Below are positions 36,047 through 45,181 of a stretch of DNA of 64,000 bases, one piece after another. Below the pieces are notes generated by a model. That model saw only the letters and a program-made list of their open reading frames with translations, searched no databases and had not been told where the DNA came from. Position numbers and translations under genes: made by a program. The stretch comes from an uncultured Paraprevotella sp. (lineage in GTDB: Bacteria; Bacteroidota; Bacteroidia; Bacteroidales; Bacteroidaceae): the NCBI GenBank assembly GCA_944321365.1, contig CALULA010000010.1:1-64000 (forward strand), given 5' to 3'. Positions within the stretch are counted from its first letter, which is position 1; every line of letters starts with the position of its first letter.

Positions 36047-37243
36047 TTACTCCACATAGAGCACCAAGCCCTTCAAATACTCCCCTTCGGGGTGATAAAT
36101 GTCTATGGGATGGTCCACCGGCTGATGCAGCTGATGCAAGATGCGCACCCGCCTTTTGCTTTGCGCGGCTGCCGTAAACACAGCCGTACGGAAATGCTCC
36201 TTGCTCACCACCTGCGAACAACTGAACGTAAAAAGGAGGCCACCGGATTTTATTTTCTCGAAAGCCTTGGAATTCAACCGGGAATAACCCTTCAACGCCT
36301 GACGCAAAGCATCTCTGTGTTTGGCGAATGCCGGGGGGTCCAGGACAATCAGATCGTAACGGTTTTCCATCGTGTCCAAATATTTAAATGCATCTTCAGC
36401 ATAAGCCTCATGACGCTTGTCGCCAGGAAAATTCAAAGCGATGTTGGCATTCGTCAAGTCTACAGCCTTGGCTGAGCTGTCTACCGAATGCACCAATTCT
36501 GCTCCGCCGCGCATGGCATAAACGCTGAACCCTCCCGTATAGCAGAACATATTCAGCACAGAACGTCCGTGAGCATAATGCTCCAACAGCGAACGATTGT
36601 CACGCTGGTCTACGAAAAAGCCTGTTTTCTGCCCTTTCAACCAATCGATATGGAACTTCAGCCCGTTCTCCACAGCTACATTTTCCGTGCTCCCGCCTAT
36701 GATGAAACCGTTCTCCTGTCCCAATCCGGCCTTGAAAGGCAATGTCGTCTCGCTTTTGTAATAGACATTCTTTATGTCACCGTCCGTCACCTTCACTATA
36801 GCCTTGGCTATCTCCATGCGCGACACATGCATACCTACGCTGTGAGCCTGCATCACAGCCGTCGGCCCATACACGTCCACGACCAGACCGGAAAGCCCGT
36901 CGCCCTCACCATACACCAGACGATAAATGTCATTTTCCACGCGACCTGCCAACCCCACTGTACGGCGCAGTTGATAAGCCACCTGAAGCCGCCTTTCCCA
37001 AAAGGCCGCGTCCACGGTGCAGTCCTCGAAGCTAAGCACACGCACCGCGATGGAGCCTATCTGCCAATGGCCCACAGCCATGAAGTCTCCCTCTGAGGTA
37101 AGCACACGCACCACCTCTCCTTCTTCCGGCTCACCGTCTATATGATGAACGGCTCCTGAGAAAATCCAGGGATGGAAACGTTTCAGACTCTCTTCCTTTC
37201 CTTTTCGCAAATACAAATTTTTATACATATCTGTTTCTGTCAT
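36047..37243 (-). CDS. RlmI-like class I rRNA methyltransferase
   Basis: The product is 398 residues. The PUA domain comes first (LYLRKGKEESLKRFHPWIFS), followed by an RlmI-type insert and a Rossmann SAM domain: VLNMFCYTGGFSVYAMRGGA, the SAM-contacting HSVDSS and the catalytic-site LIVLDPPAFAKHRDAL. FTFSCSQ comes near the end. In E. coli RlmI methylates C1962 of 23S rRNA. The family match is clear, but the target is inferred. A second in-frame ATG at 37228 (MYKNLYLRKG) may be the true start. It is the last gene of a three-gene operon. Confidence 0.9.
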   Translation of the reverse strand: MTETDMYKNLYLRKGKEESLKRFHPWIFSGAVHHIDGEPEEGEVVRVLTSEGDFMAVGHWQIGSIAVRVLSFEDCTVDAAFWERRLQVAYQLRRTVGLAGRVENDIYRLVYGEGDGLSGLVVDVYGPTAVMQAHSVGMHVSRMEIAKAIVKVTDGDIKNVYYKSETTLPFKAGLGQENGFIIGGSTENVAVENGLKFHIDWLKGQKTGFFVDQRDNRSLLEHYAHGRSVLNMFCYTGGFSVYAMRGGAELVHSVDSSAKAVDLTNANIALNFPGDKRHEAYAEDAFKYLDTMENRYDLIVLDPPAFAKHRDALRQALKGYSRLNSKAFEKIKSGGLLFTFSCSQVVSKEHFRTAVFTAAAQSKRRVRILHQLHQPVDHPIDIYHPEGEYLKGLVLYVE

Positions 37244-37256
37244 AAAGATTCATTAG

Positions 37257-37898
37257 TCAGGCCTCCGAAGACGTCGGAACGGCCTCCGGCACCACTATCA
37301 GCTCATAGTCTTGATTTTGCCGCAACTGCTCCAGTTCGCGATATATATGTATGCAAGCCCATGCGTCCGTCGCCGCATACAACCGCTGTCCGTCGGTCAG
37401 CACGTCAGCCTCCCAATTGGTCAACCGCTGCCCCTTGCTGATTTTCTTTCCAAAGACGTTGGCATAGAGTTTCTGCAGACTCATGTCCTGTATGCCAAAC
37501 GCCTTTACGTAATCCTGCAAGTCCAGAAAAGCATGAGGCTCAAAACTGCCCCGTTTACGGAGCGAGGCCAAGTCGTCGCGCAAGGAAAGTCCCACTTTCA
37601 GCACACGCTCGTCCTGCAACAGGCTTTTCACACTTTCAGTCACTCCGATACGGTTCAGCCGGAACAAAAAACAAGTGTCATCTGTCGACACCTGCAACAA
37701 GGCAACCATGTTTGTCAACCCTTTTTTGAACGACGGACGTGTTTCCGTATCCATTCCCAATACCATTGCACTACGCAGGTAGGCAACAGCCTTATCGGCC
37801 TCCCGTTCCGTCTGAATCACAAAAATGCGCCCCTCGAACAAGGCACGCGGCAAAGCAGGAATCCGCCTTTTGTCAAACTTGTTATACAGTGTTCTCAT
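37257..37898 (-). CDS. RNase D-like 3'-5' exonuclease
   Basis: The product is 213 residues. The DEDD exonuclease motifs are visible: VLGMDTETRPSF (ExoI), LLQDERVLKVGLSLRDDL (ExoII, Asp) and YAATDAWACIHIYREL (ExoIII, DEDDy type with Tyr). There is no HRDC domain, so it is a compact relative of RNase D. It likely trims RNA ends, perhaps tRNA or rRNA, which fits the neighbouring rRNA methyltransferase 13 bp downstream. Confidence 0.88.
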   Translation of the reverse strand: MRTLYNKFDKRRIPALPRALFEGRIFVIQTEREADKAVAYLRSAMVLGMDTETRPSFKKGLTNMVALLQVSTDDTCFLFRLNRIGVTESVKSLLQDERVLKVGLSLRDDLASLRKRGSFEPHAFLDLQDYVKAFGIQDMSLQKLYANVFGKKISKGQRLTNWEADVLTDGQRLYAATDAWACIHIYRELEQLRQNQDYELIVVPEAVPTSSEA

Positions 37899-37910
37899 TA
37901 TGAATTAAGG

Positions 37911-38468
37911 TTATTCGCTTGCGCATTCTTCATCCTCTTCCTCTCGACAGAATGAATATCTGACACGGTGAAGCGCGCGCAAAGCATTAGTCAGCGTCTG
38001 CCCCCAATAAAGTACAAAAGATCCGGCCACCTCGGCCACAGCTTCATACATATTCTCTTCAAGCCCCACTCTGTAAGTCTCCACAAAGTTTTTCATCGCC
38101 TGATATAAATCTGCCAAGTCCTCCGATATGGACTTCACTGCCGGTTCGTCAGTAAAGCGTACGTCCTCATCACAAAAATCCATATAGTCATCGTGTTCTC
38201 CCAAAATACCGCTAAGCGTAAGCCGCAGGAACTCATAGTCGTGCTCTGTCACGAAAGCCTCCGGAAAGAAATCCTCTGCTCCTTCCACCTGCTCCAGCAA
38301 TGACGCTTTCAAATAGAGCAAAGGCAACAGTTTCAACACGGTATCCGCAAAATCCTTCACCCTGCGGCCTTCCGACTGCTCCAGATAAGCACAGAACTCC
38401 GCCGCTACAGTCACAAATTCCATCGTATTTCGGGAATACACAACTAATTTCATCTCATTTGCATCCAT
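37911..38468 (-). CDS. DUF5063 domain protein
   Basis: The product is 185 residues, acidic and mostly helical (FVTVAAEFCAYLEQSEG, LLPLLYLKASLLEQVEG, SEDLADLYQAMKNFVETYR), without signal or membrane segments. The features fit the DUF5063 family of Bacteroidetes, which has no established function. It is the first gene of the operon with the RNase D-like and methyltransferase genes, 12 bp from the former. The start at 38468 follows a promoter box at 38498. Confidence 0.8.
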   Translation of the reverse strand: MDANEMKLVVYSRNTMEFVTVAAEFCAYLEQSEGRRVKDFADTVLKLLPLLYLKASLLEQVEGAEDFFPEAFVTEHDYEFLRLTLSGILGEHDDYMDFCDEDVRFTDEPAVKSISEDLADLYQAMKNFVETYRVGLEENMYEAVAEVAGSFVLYWGQTLTNALRALHRVRYSFCREEEDEECASE

Positions 38469-38497
38469 TGTACAAAAATCCTCTTTTTAAAGAAGCA

Positions 38498-38505
38498 CAA
38501 AGCTA
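38498..38505 (-). promoter_or_regulatory. -7 box for the DUF5063 operon
   Basis: The minus strand reads TAGCTTTG about 30 bp before the DUF5063 ATG. It is back to back with the ftsK promoter. Confidence 0.6.
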
Positions 38506-38548
38506 CAAAAAATTAGGCGAAAAAATAGAAAATTTGATGATTTTCATC

Positions 38549-38556
38549 TACTTTTG
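38549..38556 (+). promoter_or_regulatory. -7 box for ftsK
   Basis: TACTTTTG lies 27 bp before the ftsK ATG and fits TAnnTTTG. Confidence 0.6.
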
Positions 38557-38583
38557 TAGGAGTTTTCCTTTTGAATAACCAAG

Positions 38584-41106
38584 ATGAGTAAAAATAGCCA
38601 AGCTGTGCAGACCACAAAATTAGGAAATAAAATATCAAAAAATAAAGCTGAGAAATCTACATCCAAGCTTAAAAAAGAAACCGATGAAAACGTATTGAAT
38701 GCAGGTGAAGAGCCTGTGGGACACAAGGAAACCGTACGTTTCTTTGCAGGACTGGCCATATTGATTCTGGCTTTGTTCTTGCTGCTGTCTTTCACGTCTT
38801 ATCTCTTCACCGGAGCTGACGACCAGTCGCTGATGGAACAGGGGGCTATGGAAGGATTCATGAACTACACCGGAGCCATCGGTGCTTATTGTGCCCGTTA
38901 TTGGATGAATTACTGTTTCGGCTTCTCGGCCTTTCTTATTCCTGTATTTCTGATTATCGCTGCCATGAAACTTACACGGGCTTATAAAGTACGGCTATGG
39001 AAATGGTTTCTCCACTGCGCTTTCCTGACGTTCTGGTTTTCCATCGCCTGCTCCTTTTTCTTCCAACAGGCTTTTGAAAATCTGGACGGCTGGGGATTTA
39101 TCAATCCCGGAGGCAACCACGGACAGTTCATATCCAACTGGCTCAACCAGCGCATCGGGAAAATAGGTACATTCATGGTGCTGCTGCTTTCCGCCATCGC
39201 TTATCTGGCCTATCTGAGCAATGAAACCATACAGCTGGTACGCCGCATTCTCAATCCGGTAGACTATATCAAAGCCAAGAGCAGCGCGAAGAAGAACATC
39301 ATCGAAGAGGAAAAGGCCAATGCCGACATACAGTCTCAAGAGACCGACAGACTGCCATCTGAAACGGAGCCCACGGCCCAAGGTGAAGACGCAGACGAAA
39401 ACGCAGCTTACACCATCGACTTCGGCCAAATGACACCGACCGACAACACACAGGATGAAGAAGCAGAAGGCTCTCCGCAAAAAGCTCCGGAAAAAAAGCG
39501 TATGCAAGAAGCGGAAAACGCAGTTCCTGAATTGAACATAGTGGAAACGGAAAAGGAAGAAGTGGCCAGCGAAAACAGCCGAGGTGCCCTGGAGCCTTAC
39601 GATCCGAAACTGGACTTGGAGAACTATCGCTACCCTACGCTTGAGCTATTGGACAAGCACGCCGACGATGAATCTCCCATCGACATGAATGAACAAAACA
39701 AGAACAAGGATAAAATCATTGAAGTCCTCCACAATTTCAGTGTAGACATTTCGTCAATCAAAGCCACGGTGGGACCGACTGTCACACTTTATGAAATCAC
39801 TCCGGCAAAAGGCGTGCGCATCTCTCGCATCAAAAATCTGGAGGACGACATCGCCCTTAGCCTCAGCGCACTGGGAATCCGCATCATCGCTCCTATTCCC
39901 GGGAAAGGCACAATCGGTATAGAAGTACCTAACGCCCACCCTCGTATGGTTCCCATGGAAAGCATACTGAACAGCCGTAAGTTCCGTGAATCGGAATATG
40001 AGCTTCCCATCGCATTAGGGAAAACCATCACGAATGAAGTATTCATGGTGGATCTGACCAAGATGCCTCACCTGTTGGTGGCCGGTGCGACAGGTCAAGG
40101 CAAATCTGTGGGCTTAAACGCCATCATTACATCCTTGTTATATAAAAAGCATCCAGCGGAACTGAAATTCGTCATGGTAGACCCGAAGAAAGTGGAATTC
40201 AGCATCTACGCGCCCATAGAAAACCACTTCCTGGCCAAAATCGCAGATGAAGATGACGAGCCTATCATTACCGATGTGCAAAAAGTTGTGGCCACACTGA
40301 AAAGCCTGTGTGCAGAAATGGATATGCGCTACGACCTGCTGAAAAAAGCTCGCGCGCGCAATATAAAGGAGTATAACGCAAAGTTCAAAAACCGGCAGCT
40401 GAACCCGGAAAACGGCCATCGTTTCATGCCTTACATCGTTGTAGTCATAGACGAGTACGGCGATCTCATTATGACAGCCGGAAAAGAAATAGAATTACCC
40501 ATTGCCCGTATCGCGCAATTGGCACGCGCCGTCGGAATACATATGATTATCGCCACACAACGGCCCACGACCAACATCATCACCGGTGTGATTAAAGCCA
40601 ACTTCCCTGCGCGCATGGCATTTAAAGTAAGCTCCATGATCGACTCCCGCACCATCCTGGACCGCCCCGGTGCCAATCAGCTTATCGGACGCGGAGACAT
40701 GCTGTTCCTCAGCGGAAACGAACCGGTGCGTGTTCAGTGCGCATTTGTCGACACGCCAGAAGTAGAGCGCATCACCGCCTACATTTCCAAACAGCAAAGC
40801 TATCTGGGTCCTTTTGAGCTACCCAAAGTGGAATCAGACAGCGAAGACGGTGGAAATGGCGACGCAGTGGATATGACTCATCTGGACCCCCTGTTTGAAC
40901 AAGCCGCCCGACTCATCGTGGCCACCCAACAAGGGTCCACCTCCATGATACAACGCAAATTTGCCATTGGCTACAACCGTGCAGGCCGTTTGATGGATCA
41001 GCTGGAAAAAGCCGGCATTGTCGGTGCCGCACAGGGCAGCAAACCACGCGAGGTGATGTGCATGGACGACAATGATCTGGAAATGAGACTGAATAATTTA
41101 AGATAA
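38584..41106 (+). CDS. ftsK: DNA translocase FtsK
   Basis: The product is 840 residues. After a charged N-terminus come four or so membrane helices (FAGLAILILALFLLLSFTSY; FGFSAFLIPVFLIIAAMKL; WFLHCAFLTFWFSIACSFFF; FMVLLLSAIAYLAYLS), then an acidic linker (about 230-350). The motor follows with Walker A GATGQGKS (about 501-508) and Walker B VVVIDEYGDL. The C-terminal gamma winged helix (SMIQRKFAIGYNRAGRLMDQ) recognises KOPS-type sites. FtsK pumps DNA at the septum and activates XerCD at dif. lolA and trxB follow closely. Confidence 0.97.
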   Translation: MSKNSQAVQTTKLGNKISKNKAEKSTSKLKKETDENVLNAGEEPVGHKETVRFFAGLAILILALFLLLSFTSYLFTGADDQSLMEQGAMEGFMNYTGAIGAYCARYWMNYCFGFSAFLIPVFLIIAAMKLTRAYKVRLWKWFLHCAFLTFWFSIACSFFFQQAFENLDGWGFINPGGNHGQFISNWLNQRIGKIGTFMVLLLSAIAYLAYLSNETIQLVRRILNPVDYIKAKSSAKKNIIEEEKANADIQSQETDRLPSETEPTAQGEDADENAAYTIDFGQMTPTDNTQDEEAEGSPQKAPEKKRMQEAENAVPELNIVETEKEEVASENSRGALEPYDPKLDLENYRYPTLELLDKHADDESPIDMNEQNKNKDKIIEVLHNFSVDISSIKATVGPTVTLYEITPAKGVRISRIKNLEDDIALSLSALGIRIIAPIPGKGTIGIEVPNAHPRMVPMESILNSRKFRESEYELPIALGKTITNEVFMVDLTKMPHLLVAGATGQGKSVGLNAIITSLLYKKHPAELKFVMVDPKKVEFSIYAPIENHFLAKIADEDDEPIITDVQKVVATLKSLCAEMDMRYDLLKKARARNIKEYNAKFKNRQLNPENGHRFMPYIVVVIDEYGDLIMTAGKEIELPIARIAQLARAVGIHMIIATQRPTTNIITGVIKANFPARMAFKVSSMIDSRTILDRPGANQLIGRGDMLFLSGNEPVRVQCAFVDTPEVERITAYISKQQSYLGPFELPKVESDSEDGGNGDAVDMTHLDPLFEQAARLIVATQQGSTSMIQRKFAIGYNRAGRLMDQLEKAGIVGAAQGSKPREVMCMDDNDLEMRLNNLR

Positions 41107-41123
41107 ACCCCAAAACACAAATC

Positions 41124-41765
41124 ATGAAAAAAATTTTGTGGACATGCCTGTTAGGAATAACATTGCTCCCCGTCAGAGCGCAACAGACATCAGACGCCCG
41201 AAAAGTTCTGGATGCCACCGCCAACAGAGTAACCGCCCACGGCGGCGTAAAAGCATCTTTCAAAGCCGACAAATTCTCTAACGGACAACTGCAAGGCAGT
41301 GCGACGGGAACAATGAATATAAAAGGAGAAAAGTTTCAGTTGACAACACCCGACATGATCACATGGTACAATGGCGAAACGCAATGGAGCTATATAAAAG
41401 CGAATGAGGAAGTCAACATCAGCGTGCCCACCGTAGAAGAGCAAATAAGCATGAACCCTTATACTTTCGTCAACCTATATAAAAAAGGTTATACCTATAG
41501 CATGAAAGAAAGTACCTTACGGGGCAAAGCCTGTTATGAAGTAACACTTACGGCAACAGATCGCAAAAAAAATATCCACACCATCATCATCAGCGTGGAT
41601 AAAAAAGATTACACCCCCATGTGCGTACGCATGCAAATGACCGACACGGGGCAGTGGACCCGGATTGCCGTCCACCAATTCCAGACAGGGCAACCATTCA
41701 GTGACACTGATTTTGAGTTCAATCCAAAAGACTTTCCCCAAGCAGAAGTCATTGACCTGAGATAA
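41124..41765 (+). CDS. LolA-like outer-membrane lipoprotein carrier
   Basis: The product is 213 residues with a signal peptide (MKKILWTCLLGITLLPVRAQ). The mature protein has the LolA pattern: VLDATANRVTAHGGVKASFK, a KGEKFQLTTPDMITWYNGET strand pair and a C-terminal FEFNPKDFPQAEVIDLR ending in Arg. LolA ferries lipoproteins from the inner to the outer membrane. It is located 17 bp after ftsK, an arrangement also known from other bacteria, and 47 bp before trxB. Confidence 0.88.
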   Translation: MKKILWTCLLGITLLPVRAQQTSDARKVLDATANRVTAHGGVKASFKADKFSNGQLQGSATGTMNIKGEKFQLTTPDMITWYNGETQWSYIKANEEVNISVPTVEEQISMNPYTFVNLYKKGYTYSMKESTLRGKACYEVTLTATDRKKNIHTIIISVDKKDYTPMCVRMQMTDTGQWTRIAVHQFQTGQPFSDTDFEFNPKDFPQAEVIDLR

Positions 41766-41812
41766 CAGCCAGAAACAGCATTTCAACAACTCAACAACTA
41801 AAATACAACAAT

Positions 41813-42751
41813 ATGGAACACATCCGCTGTCTGATTATCGGTTCCGGACCGGCCGGCTATACAGCTGCCATCTATGCCGGACGAGCCAACCTCTCCCCCG
41901 TCGTATATGAAGGAATACAACCCGGAGGACAGTTGACCATCACTACAGAAGTTGAAAACTTCCCCGGTTATCCGGAAGGAATAGCCGGACCAGAGCTAAT
42001 GGATGATTTACGTAAACAAGCAGAACGCTTCGGTACGGAAATCCGGAATGCCATCGCCACAAAAGCAGACTTAAGCAAACGCCCGTATAAAATCACATTC
42101 GACGACGATACAACCGTAGAAGCCGAAACCGTAATTATAGCAACCGGTGCCACAGCCAAATATCTCGGACTGGAAGATGAGAAAAAGTATGCCGGAATGG
42201 GAGTCAGTGCCTGTGCCACTTGCGACGGCTTTTTCTACCGCAAAAAGACAGTTGTTGTCGTTGGTGGCGGAGACACAGCTTGTGAAGAAGCCATTTATCT
42301 GGCCGGATTAGCCTCCAAGGTTTATCTTCTCGTACGCAAGCCTTATCTGCGTGCTTCCAAGATTATGCAGGAACGTGTGCTGGAAAACCCAAAAATAGAA
42401 GTATTGTTTGAACATAACGCAGAAGGATTGTTCGGTGAAAACGGTGTCGAAGGTGTACATGTGGTGAAACGCAAGGGTGAAACAGACGAAGAACACTATG
42501 ACATTACAGCTGACGGCTTCTTCCTTGCCATAGGACACAAACCCAATTCAGAGATATTCAGCCCATGGGTCAAGACTGACGAAACCGGATACATCATCAC
42601 AGAAGGAGACTCCCCCCGCACAGGTATTCCCGGTGTATTTGCCGCCGGTGATGTTGCCGACCCACATTACAGACAAGCTATCACAGCCGCAGCCAGCGGT
42701 TGCAAAGCCGCCATCGAGGCCGAACGCTATCTGGTAGAAAATAAACTCTGA
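41813..42751 (+). CDS. trxB: Thioredoxin-disulfide reductase
   Basis: The product is 312 residues. The FAD motif is CLIIGSGPAGYTAAIYAGRA, the redox centre CATC is at residues 134-137, the NADPH motif is VVVVGGGDTACEEAIYL and the second FAD motif is GVFAAGDVADPHYRQA. Length and domain order are standard for low-molecular-weight TrxB, which keeps thioredoxin reduced with NADPH. It is the last gene of the ftsK-lolA-trxB run. Confidence 0.97.
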   Translation: MEHIRCLIIGSGPAGYTAAIYAGRANLSPVVYEGIQPGGQLTITTEVENFPGYPEGIAGPELMDDLRKQAERFGTEIRNAIATKADLSKRPYKITFDDDTTVEAETVIIATGATAKYLGLEDEKKYAGMGVSACATCDGFFYRKKTVVVVGGGDTACEEAIYLAGLASKVYLLVRKPYLRASKIMQERVLENPKIEVLFEHNAEGLFGENGVEGVHVVKRKGETDEEHYDITADGFFLAIGHKPNSEIFSPWVKTDETGYIITEGDSPRTGIPGVFAAGDVADPHYRQAITAAASGCKAAIEAERYLVENKL

Positions 42752-42815
42752 AAAGGTCTGCACACTATTACGACAGCATCCCATCGATTTTCCTCACAAG
42801 AAAAGCGCGGAAAGA

Positions 42816-42847
42816 TTTGGATTAATGCTGCATTATTAGTAATTTTG
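42816..42847 (+). promoter_or_regulatory. Promoter of rplU-rpmA
   Basis: TTTG (42816-42819), 20 bp, TAATTTTG (42840-42847): a full match to the Bacteroidetes promoter consensus and the best one in the window. Transcription should start near 42854. Confidence 0.85.
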
Positions 42848-42866
42848 CAGCCGATTTTAGTCTATT

Positions 42867-42904
42867 GAGGCTCAAACAAGCGGCACCACAAAGGTGTCCG
42901 CCTC
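42867..42904 (+). promoter_or_regulatory. Structured leader of rplU
   Basis: GAGGC (42867-42871) can pair with GCCTC (42900-42904), enclosing CACC-ACAAA-GGTG. The hairpin is in the expected 5' leader of rplU, 28 bp before the ATG. Ribosomal-protein leaders often carry autoregulatory structures, so this is a candidate for one. Confidence 0.5.
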
Positions 42905-42932
42905 GTAGAGAAACCCGTTTAATTTATATAAA

Positions 42933-43250
42933 ATGTACGCAATTGTAGACATTAACGGTCATCAGTACAAGGTGGCAGAAGGCAAGAAACTGTTTGTAGA
43001 CCACATCCAGAACGCAGAAGCCAACCAGACTGTTGAGTTTGAAAAAGTGTTGTTGATAGACAACGATGGTAATGTAACCGTAGGTGCTCCCACCGTAGAA
43101 GGCGCAAAAGTCGTTTGCGAGGTGGTATCTCCGTTAGTAAAAGGCGACAAAGTTCTGGTATTTCACAAAAAGAGAAGAAAAGGTTACCGCAAGCTGAACG
43201 GTCATCGCCACCAGTATACGGAAGTAACCATTAAACAAGTTATTGCTTAA
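42933..43250 (+). CDS. rplU: 50S ribosomal protein L21
   Basis: The product is 105 residues. It starts [20 protein letters not shown] and ends with the RNA-binding [20 protein letters not shown] and [10 protein letters not shown] stretches typical of L21. It is followed by rpmA after 21 bp, the usual order. Confidence 0.98.
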   Translation: MYAIVDINGHQYKVAEGKKLFVDHIQNAEANQTVEFEKVLLIDNDGNVTVGAPTVEGAKVVCEVVSPLVKGDKVLVFHKKRRKGYRKLNGHRHQYTEVTIKQVIA

Positions 43251-43271
43251 TCCTAAAAAAGTAAGAAGAAA

Positions 43272-43547
43272 ATGGCACATAAAAAAGGTGTAGGTAGTTC
43301 TAAGAACGGTCGCGAATCGGCCTCAAAGAGATTAGGCGTAAAGATTTTCGGCGGACAGAAATGTGTAGCAGGTAATATCATCGTACGCCAGCGCGGTACG
43401 GTTCATTATCCTGGCCACAATGTAGGTATGGGTAAAGACAACACGCTTTACGCTTTAGTTGACGGCGTTGTAACATTCAAAAAGTGTAACTACAGAGGCA
43501 GACAAGACAGAAGTGTCGTATCTGTAGAAGTTTATGCCGAAGCATAA
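43272..43547 (+). CDS. rpmA: 50S ribosomal protein L27
   Basis: The product is 91 residues. The N-terminal [20 protein letters not shown] reaches the peptidyl-transferase centre in L27. Here the protein begins directly with it, so no N-terminal prepeptide is present. The later [20 protein letters not shown] is conserved. It is the last gene of the operon, with a terminator 20 bp on. Confidence 0.98.
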   Translation: MAHKKGVGSSKNGRESASKRLGVKIFGGQKCVAGNIIVRQRGTVHYPGHNVGMGKDNTLYALVDGVVTFKKCNYRGRQDRSVVSVEVYAEA

Positions 43548-43567
43548 GTCATTTACCGACTGACATT

Positions 43568-43610
43568 AAAAGAAGAGTCATTCCTCTTTATGGGGAATGA
43601 CTTTTCTTTT
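43568..43610 (+). terminator. Terminator of rplU-rpmA
   Basis: AGTCATTCC (43576-43584) and GGAATGACT (43594-43602) form the core stem. The arms extend through A-rich and T-rich flanks (43568-43610, one mismatch), and the plus strand ends in TTTTCTTTT. Confidence 0.9.
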
Positions 43611-43647
43611 AACCCTTTCCGGTCATATAATATTCAAGTTCCTACAT

Positions 43648-44922
43648 TCATTTTTCCGGACGAGTAACCAGTACTTTATCGATACGCGCACCGTCCATAT
43701 CCATCACTTCAAATACAAAACCATTCCATTCTAATGTATCTCCACTACGAGGGATACGCTGAAGACGGTGAAGTATCAATCCAGCTAATGTATGGTAATC
43801 AGACGCTTCATACAAATCACTACAGTCGAAATAGCACAACAGGTCGTATAATGAACACTGCCCATCTACAAGCCAACCGGCATTATTGGCCCGCTTGATA
43901 ATTTCGGGTTCATCTTCTTCATTATCCATATTTCCTACCAGCCCTTCAAAAATATCCTTCAATGTGATCAGCCCCACAAAGTCACCGAACTCATCGCAAA
44001 TCAGTGCGCGGCTGATTTTTTTGCCCTTCATCTGTTCCAGTACTTTATAAATACTCATTCCCTCATGAAAATAAACAGGCTCTCTGGTCAGAGAAGCGAC
44101 ATTGAAATCATCTTCATACAGATGCATAACCAGGTCTTTCAACCAAATCATTCCCTTCACGTGGTCCAAATCACCATCAGCCACCGGATAGGACTCATAC
44201 AGATTATCTTTCAAAACGTCCTTGACATCCTGCGCCGTCATTGAGGTGTCCAACCACACCACATCATTCTTATGAGTCATAATTGAACTGATTTTCAAAT
44301 CACCCAATAAGAATACCCGTTGAACTATATTCTGTTCCACTGGTTCAACAGTCCCTTCTTCCGCTCCTTCCTTTATGATGGACTTGATCTCTTCTTCTGT
44401 CACCTTATTATCTTCTTCCCGAATACCCAGCAAATTAAAAATCAGTTCCGTACTCTTGGAGAGCAACCATACGAAAGGAGAAGCAATCAACGCTACGAAA
44501 TTCATAGGACGGGCCATGAGCTTTGCCACACTCTCAGCTACGCTCAGACCGATACGTTTAGGAACAAGCTCTCCGAAAATAATCGTCAGATAAGTGACTA
44601 TTACCACAATTACCCCTTGAGCCAGCACTGCGGCATAAGCTTTCGGAATACCCCAGGCCAGCAATACGGCAGTAAAGCCTGAGGCTATCTCACTACCGGA
44701 ATAAATACCTGTCAGGATACCGATGAGCGTAATTCCGATCTGTACTGTCGACAAGAAACGATCCGGATTACCAGCCAGATCCAACGCTTTCCGCGCAGCC
44801 TTGCTCCCTTTCTTAGCTTCTGTAGACAAACGTGACTTACGGGCAGAAATCATAGCCACCTCAGACATGGAAAACACTCCGTTCAGCAATATCAAGCCTA
44901 TGATTATAAAAATCTCACTCAT
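43648..44922 (-). CDS. CNNM/CorC-type transporter-associated protein (hemolysin family)
   Basis: The product is 424 residues from the ATG at 44922 (MSEIFIIIGLILLNGVFSMS), with an ATG two codons earlier as the alternative. The DUF21/CNNM membrane domain (residues 1-190) has GGE-like loops and FGELVPKRIGLS. A CBS pair follows (SIMTHKNDVVWLDTSMTAQD; FGDFVGLITLKDIFEGLVG), and the C-terminal CorC_HlyC domain contains WLVDGQCSLYDL and YHTLAGLILHRLQRIPRSGD. Relatives move or sense Mg2+/Co2+. In gliding Bacteroidetes the homologue is GldE. Hemolysin is an old, misleading label. Confidence 0.9.
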   Translation of the reverse strand: MSEIFIIIGLILLNGVFSMSEVAMISARKSRLSTEAKKGSKAARKALDLAGNPDRFLSTVQIGITLIGILTGIYSGSEIASGFTAVLLAWGIPKAYAAVLAQGVIVVIVTYLTIIFGELVPKRIGLSVAESVAKLMARPMNFVALIASPFVWLLSKSTELIFNLLGIREEDNKVTEEEIKSIIKEGAEEGTVEPVEQNIVQRVFLLGDLKISSIMTHKNDVVWLDTSMTAQDVKDVLKDNLYESYPVADGDLDHVKGMIWLKDLVMHLYEDDFNVASLTREPVYFHEGMSIYKVLEQMKGKKISRALICDEFGDFVGLITLKDIFEGLVGNMDNEEDEPEIIKRANNAGWLVDGQCSLYDLLCYFDCSDLYEASDYHTLAGLILHRLQRIPRSGDTLEWNGFVFEVMDMDGARIDKVLVTRPEK

Positions 44923-45073
44923 ATACATTTATAAAATTACGTCCGCACATGGCAAAACGGAGCGCACGCGACAAATTCATGCCATAAACCTGCACATCCT
45001 TTTTTTTCAACATATAAAAAAGGATGAGAAACAAGGTTCCCAATAGTTTTGTCTGCACAATAACGTCCGTCAT
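44915..45073 (-). CDS. Possible 52-codon leader peptide
   Basis: The frame opens with an ATG about 6 nt after the expected transcript start (promoter at 45086-45093) and ends after overlapping the first codons of the CNNM/CorC gene. The product has a hydrophobic segment (KLLGTLFLILFYML) followed by KKKD. No family is recognised. The overlap would allow translational coupling. It may equally be chance in a long 5' leader. Confidence 0.3.
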   Translation of the reverse strand: MTDVIVQTKLLGTLFLILFYMLKKKDVQVYGMNLSRALRFAMCGRNFINVYE

Positions 45074-45085
45074 ACATGTGTTTTG

Positions 45086-45093
45086 CAAAGATA
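45086..45093 (-). promoter_or_regulatory. -7 box for the CNNM/CorC gene
   Basis: The minus strand reads TATCTTTG, giving a leader of about 155 nt before the CNNM/CorC start. Confidence 0.6.
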
Positions 45094-45109
45094 GGAATAA
45101 AAACGACAG

Positions 45110-45142
45110 CACCCCAAAAGTTTCATAAAAACTTTTGGGGTG
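45110..45142 (-). terminator. Terminator of the secreted-protein gene
   Basis: Perfect 14-bp arms CACCCCAAAAGTTT (45110-45123) and AAACTTTTGGGGTG (45129-45142) with a 5-nt loop. It lies 40 bp past the minus-strand stop at 45182. The tail on the minus strand is only moderately T-rich (GTCGTTTTTA). Confidence 0.8.
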
Positions 45143-45181
45143 TTTCATATCCGCGAATCGCTCTATCGAACAGCGGTCATC

